Positions 60,754 through 64,000 of a stretch of 64,000 bases of DNA are shown here, piece by piece. The position numbers were made by a program, and so were the translations under genes. Position 1 is the stretch's first letter, and each line of letters starts with the position of its first letter. The notes beneath the pieces are model-generated. The model had not been told where the DNA came from and ran no database searches. It was given only the letters and a program-made list of their open reading frames with translations. The stretch lies in contig NZ_BDBY01000043.1 in NCBI RefSeq assembly GCF_001613225.1, positions 28,205-92,204 of the forward strand, in the 5' to 3' direction. The stretch comes from Nocardia pseudovaccinii NBRC 100343 (GTDB lineage: Bacteria > Actinomycetota > Actinomycetes > Mycobacteriales > Mycobacteriaceae).

Positions 60754-61053
60754 ATGCTGATGCTCACCCCCAATGCCATCGAGGCAGTTCGCACCATCAC
60801 CTCCGCGGACGGCACGCCGACGGATGCCGGGCTGCGGATCTCCACGACGGATGGCGCAGAGACGATGTCGCTCGCGATCGCCGCGGGTCCGGCCGAGCAG
60901 GACCAGGTCCTGACCGCGGAAGGGTCACGGATCTTCCTGGACGAGCAAGCCGCCGCCTTCCTGGACGACAAGATCCTCGACACCGAACTGGATCCGAACG
61001 GCCAGGGCACCTTCGTCCTCGCCCAGCAGGACCAAAGCACAACCGGCCGGTAG
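60754..61053 (+). CDS. HesB/IscA-like protein without cysteines
   Basis: 99 residues; GGAAGGAAC precedes the ATG. LTPNAIEAVRTITS, AGLRISTTD, MSLAIAAGPAEQDQVL and RIFLDEQAAAFLDDKILDTE follow the beta-rich layout of A-type iron-sulfur carrier proteins. The three cysteines that bind the cluster in IscA/HesB are absent; the protein has no Cys at all. It cannot act as a normal Fe-S carrier. Cys-less HesB-like proteins of unknown role occur in actinobacteria. Confidence 0.8.
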   Translation: MLMLTPNAIEAVRTITSADGTPTDAGLRISTTDGAETMSLAIAAGPAEQDQVLTAEGSRIFLDEQAAAFLDDKILDTELDPNGQGTFVLAQQDQSTTGR

Positions 61054-61077
61054 TCCGGATCGGGGGATCAGAACCGG

Positions 61078-61320
61078 CTAATTCTGCGGGAAGCCCCAGC
61101 AGGGGTAGTCGCGGCCGGCATCAACGAGGCCGACGCTCTGCGGCGTGCGGCAGATGACGTACGGTTTGTGGCGATAATCCACAACCAAATGCAACGTCGC
61201 CGCCTTCTCACCGGTAAACGTCTGATGGCATTGGGAACAATGGCACACATTGTGCGCGCTCAAAGGCCACCAGTTGCGACATCCGCGGCATTTCACCGTC
61301 TCCGGCGATCTCGTCTTCAT
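61078..61320 (-). CDS. Small zinc-ribbon protein (FDXHR-like)
   Basis: About 80 residues. Paired cysteines and His (VKCRGCRNWWPLSAHNVCHC, then SQCHQTFTGEKA) should bind zinc in the manner of FDXHR-type zinc-binding proteins often found in actinophages and mobile elements. A second part (YRHKPYVICRTPQSVGLVD) follows. The ATG at 61320 is preferred over the GTG two codons upstream. The gene converges with the HesB-like gene with 24 bp between stops. Confidence 0.7.
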   Translation of the reverse strand: MKTRSPETVKCRGCRNWWPLSAHNVCHCSQCHQTFTGEKAATLHLVVDYRHKPYVICRTPQSVGLVDAGRDYPCWGFPQN

Positions 61321-61477
61321 GATCACTCACCCACTCGCGCAACCCGGATGCTTTCCACCATCATCCGCGGCCGTACCCGCAGGATAGACCGTCGCAGCGC
61401 TCAGGCATCAATTCGTGTCGACGGCCGACCGATATCTCGCTGGGCCGCCCCCGGAGGGCAGCCCGTGCCGTGCTCCG

Positions 61478-62260
61478 TCAGCTCTCGTAACCGATTGCGG
61501 CGCTGCGTACTTGGTTGACGTAGACGGTGGAGTGGTTGTAAGCCAGGATGGCTTGCCGCCAGCCATGGGCGGTGGCCAGGTCACCGCCTGCCGCGCACAG
61601 GTAGCGCCCCGCAGCCAGCGCCGCATCGTCGATGTTGTCAGGGCTACCCGAAAGATCGCTGGTGGCCGCGACTTTGCCGGTCTCCAAGATTTTGGTGAGG
61701 GTGCTGTAGTCGGTGGCGCGCACACCCCAGCGCTTCCAGGTGTCAGGGATGAACTGAAACGGTCCCATCGCGCGGACATACACCGTGCGCCCGGCTCTGG
61801 CCGAGGCGTTGGGGTCGACGATCAGGGCATTGCCGCCGGTGCCGTTCAAGGCGATTCCGCGGATCGGTGGCCGCACCAGACCATCGGCCCCGATGGTGGC
61901 ACCGCCGAATCGGGCGTGATCGCTTTCCACACGGGCGATCCCAGCCAGGGTGACCCAGCCGAGATGGCACGTCGGCTGTGCCTTCGCCATCGCCACCGTC
62001 GCATATCCATAAGCCTGCAACGCACGCACCGGGATTCCGAATTTTCCGGCTCGCACTCGAGCCCAGTCACCGAGCTGGTCGAGCGGGTGATCGACCGCGT
62101 CGAGCCGAATCGCCGGAACCGGCTCACCCGCACGGGGCGGCAACGGATCGGATGCGCCACCACATCCCGCGAGGATTGCCGCTACCGCTGCCACGAGCAG
62201 CGCCGCGGGCGCTGTGATCACGCCACGACCGTGCGGGCCGAGCGGATAGGAATTCGTCAT
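61478..62260 (-). CDS. Lytic murein transglycosylase lipoprotein (MltB-like)
   Basis: 260 residues. A signal peptide ends in the lipobox LAGC (Cys33), so the enzyme is anchored to the outer face of the membrane. The catalytic Glu112 lies in AGIARVESDHARFGG, and AMGPFQFIPDTWKRWG and NIDDAALAAGRYLCAAGGDL are the typical blocks of SLT-fold MltB-type enzymes that cleave peptidoglycan glycan strands. GAGGGACG precedes the ATG. Confidence 0.9.
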   Translation of the reverse strand: MTNSYPLGPHGRGVITAPAALLVAAVAAILAGCGGASDPLPPRAGEPVPAIRLDAVDHPLDQLGDWARVRAGKFGIPVRALQAYGYATVAMAKAQPTCHLGWVTLAGIARVESDHARFGGATIGADGLVRPPIRGIALNGTGGNALIVDPNASARAGRTVYVRAMGPFQFIPDTWKRWGVRATDYSTLTKILETGKVAATSDLSGSPDNIDDAALAAGRYLCAAGGDLATAHGWRQAILAYNHSTVYVNQVRSAAIGYES

Positions 62261-62310
62261 CGTCCCTCGAAATTCACTGTTGCAGTGGGTCTTCCAATGC
62301 GTGCGGCTCG

Positions 62311-63438
62311 CTATTCGGTGCGCAGGGGTGGCGACGTTTTCGCGGTCACCTTCGTGGGCTTGGGCGCGGTCGAGTGATGTGGAGTCGTGGTCGGTGGATG
62401 CGCGATCGTCGGCTGAGACGGTGGCGGTACCGGCTTGCTCTGGGTCGTCTTCGTGATCGTGGTCGTCATCGGAATGCGTTGGGCCGATGTGGTTGTCGTC
62501 TTTCCGGACGGCGTGGTTGTCCTGGCGCTGGTCGATGTCGCTGTCCTGCCGATAGCCGTCGTGGTTGTCGGGAGGACCGATGTTGTCGTGGTGTCGGTGG
62601 TTGTTGCCGTGCCGGTCGACGGCGTCGATTCGGTCGGCGCGGGGCTCGTCGAGACAATGGTGGTGCTGGAGGGGGCGACGATCACCGGAACGGTGGTTGC
62701 GGTGATCGGATCCTGGGTGGGTACCACGCCGGGCTGACTCATGTCCGATTGAGGGGCGGCCTGCACCGAGAAACTCGCACTCGCGCTGACAGAAACACTG
62801 GACGCTGCGGTCGAGGCCGCGGAGTCGGGGGGCGTCGTGCCCGGATCGCTCGTGGTCGTGTCGGTCGACTGGCCGGTGGTCGTGTCGGTAGCGGCGTCCG
62901 CCTCGCTGCCCGATGTTGCGGTGTCATCCGGAACGGGCACGTCATTCGGCGCCTCCGAGTTGCTGGCAACGTCACTGATCGCCCCGATCTCGGTGGTCGT
63001 ATCCGCGGTGCTCGACGTCTCGGAGACCTCCGACGACGCCAAGACATTGCCCGCCTTTTCGTTTCGCCTCGAATCCGCGGCTGCCACCGCTCCGATAACG
63101 AGTGCGATCAGCACAGCGGCAGCCGCGGCATAGGGCAGGTGCCCGGCCGCGAGATGCGACAAGCGCTTACGAAGATCGAGAAACCGGGTGGACGGCCCGG
63201 AATCCGGGGATACGGAACTGTCATCGGATAAACTGTCGCCGAAATCAACGGCACCGCTTTCACCGCGTCGGTCGCCGGTATCGACAGCGGCATGATCAGT
63301 CGTCCCGCTGAGCACCTTTGTCCGGTAATCGGTGGTCCCGCTGTCAGGGGGGCGGATAAATTCGGTTGCATCGCGGTCAGCGATATCGGTTGGGTTGGAA
63401 TCGTTCGGACCGGGTTCGTTATTATCCAATGATTGCAT
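62311..63438 (-). CDS. Thr/Ser-rich single-pass membrane protein
   Basis: 375 residues. An acidic cytoplasmic N-terminus (DRDATEFIRPPDSGTTDYRT) precedes one transmembrane helix (PYAAAAAVLIALVIGAVAAA) and a long extracellular tail very rich in Thr, Ser, Pro and Val, ending in a basic Pro/Lys region. Such tails often span the cell wall and may be glycosylated. No catalytic domain is seen; the function is unknown. It lies 50 bp upstream of the transglycosylase gene on the same strand, possibly in one operon. Confidence 0.7.
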   Translation of the reverse strand: MQSLDNNEPGPNDSNPTDIADRDATEFIRPPDSGTTDYRTKVLSGTTDHAAVDTGDRRGESGAVDFGDSLSDDSSVSPDSGPSTRFLDLRKRLSHLAAGHLPYAAAAAVLIALVIGAVAAADSRRNEKAGNVLASSEVSETSSTADTTTEIGAISDVASNSEAPNDVPVPDDTATSGSEADAATDTTTGQSTDTTTSDPGTTPPDSAASTAASSVSVSASASFSVQAAPQSDMSQPGVVPTQDPITATTVPVIVAPSSTTIVSTSPAPTESTPSTGTATTTDTTTTSVLPTTTTAIGRTATSTSARTTTPSGKTTTTSAQRIPMTTTITKTTQSKPVPPPSQPTIAHPPTTTPHHSTAPKPTKVTAKTSPPLRTE

Positions 63439-63494
63439 CAGGAATTATTTTCTTTCCGAAACGAGTAGTGCCTGTCAGGATTTCCGTGTTCCGG

Positions 63495-64000
63495 TCAGCC
63501 GAATACCGCCGGGGATTCGGCGTGCGGAATGAGCAGCCGCGGACTGCCCGAGCCATCCGCCGGGACCGCCCAGATATCCGAGTCGTCGGTGCCCCGCGGG
63601 ATGGCGTAACCGATGGTGTTCGGGTCCAGCCAGGCCGACTGGTCGTCGACGCTGCGGGTTTCGGCCAGCGGGGTCCGCGCGCCCGACACCAGATCCAGTA
63701 CCGACAGCCGCCAGCCCTTCGCGGGGTCCCCATCGATCGCCGACTTGAAGGCGATACGTCCGCCATCCGCGGACAGTGATGGGCATTCCACGTTCTGCGC
63801 GATGGTTCGTACGCTTTTCGCCGCGATATCACCTTCCACGAGGTACCGGTGTCCGGCGGTGGACATCGTGGCGTAGAAGGTATTGCCGTCGGCGGCGAAG
63901 GTGATACCCCAGAAGTTGAGGTCGGCAGCGGTGTAGGGATGGCCGTCCAGGATCACCGTTAGGAATTCCAGTGAGTCGATCATGTCCCCGGTCTCGAGGT
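63495..64000 (-). CDS. TolB-like beta-propeller protein, 3' part only
   Basis: The frame is open to the right edge of the window, so the gene starts outside it. VECPSLSADGGRIAFKSAID, LSVLDLVSGARTPLAET and DSDIWAVPADGSGSPRLL are typical PD40/TolB-like propeller blades (x-x-SPDG-x-x-IAF type). At least 168 codons are visible. It ends 56 bp before the membrane-protein gene on the same strand. Confidence 0.82.
   Translation of the reverse strand, partial: LETGDMIDSLEFLTVILDGHPYTAADLNFWGITFAADGNTFYATMSTAGHRYLVEGDIAAKSVRTIAQNVECPSLSADGGRIAFKSAIDGDPAKGWRLSVLDLVSGARTPLAETRSVDDQSAWLDPNTIGYAIPRGTDDSDIWAVPADGSGSPRLLIPHAESPAVFG

Overview
The window is high-GC actinobacterial DNA. A six-gene mce operon with paired yrbE genes, SARP/AfsR and LuxR-ATPase regulators, a kinase-LuxR fusion remnant, a DUF5995 protein, PucR regulators and a WXG100-type protein together point to a mycolic-acid actinomycete, most likely Nocardia or a close relative. 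No rRNA, tRNA, CRISPR array or insertion sequence was recognised.

Region 1 (1-34995) is dominated by one uninterrupted reading frame. It is already open at base 1 and runs to 33471, giving more than 11,150 codons inside the window. It encodes a multi-domain protein of polymorphic-toxin type. Reading along it I see four calpain-like cysteine protease modules, three with a complete Cys-His-Asn triad and one with Asn replaced by Asp, plus one degenerate module. Next come repeated small beta units, OTU-like units without a catalytic Cys, and LuxR-like helix-turn-helix segments. A roughly 1,700-residue beta-rich block of unknown function and a long disordered linker follow. The C-terminal third carries three papain-fold glutamine-deamidase-like domains, a 1.4 kb tandem duplication rich in HTH-like segments, duplicated effector-like modules, two degenerate alpha/beta-hydrolase-like (DUF1023-like) domains and three ADP-ribosyltransferase-like domains. 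Two translationally coupled genes follow: a 265-residue protein with two similar halves (possible immunity or chaperone protein) and a WXG100-like protein. The likely picture is a type VII secretion-linked, multi-warhead effector. Residues of the giant protein are numbered here from the GTG at base 70.

Region 2 (about 35.0-45.2 kb) is a decaying regulatory and small-protein region. It has a remnant of an F420-dependent luciferase-like oxidoreductase, an AfsR/SARP regulator split by a frameshift, and a hypothetical gene with a small secreted peptide. It also has an SRPBCC protein, a glycine-zipper peptide, a second secreted peptide, a kinase-ATPase-LuxR gene that lost most of its kinase domain and is frameshifted, and a DUF5995 gene. 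A matching promoter-like element lies upstream of both the AfsR gene and the SRPBCC gene.

Region 3 (57526 down to 45468) is a minus-strand operon of 12 tightly packed genes: membrane fatty-acid-desaturase-type di-iron enzyme, rubredoxin, FAD-dependent reductase, alpha/beta hydrolase, YrbEA, YrbEB, MceA-F and an Mce-associated protein. It couples a lipid importer to an oxidation system. A divergent PucR-type regulator, and a second one convergent with it, flank the operon start.

Region 4 (60.1-64 kb) holds an AT-rich operator-like palindrome, a cysteine-free HesB/IscA-like protein, a small zinc-ribbon protein, a lytic transglycosylase lipoprotein, a Thr/Ser-rich membrane protein and the 3' end of a TolB-like beta-propeller gene cut by the window edge.
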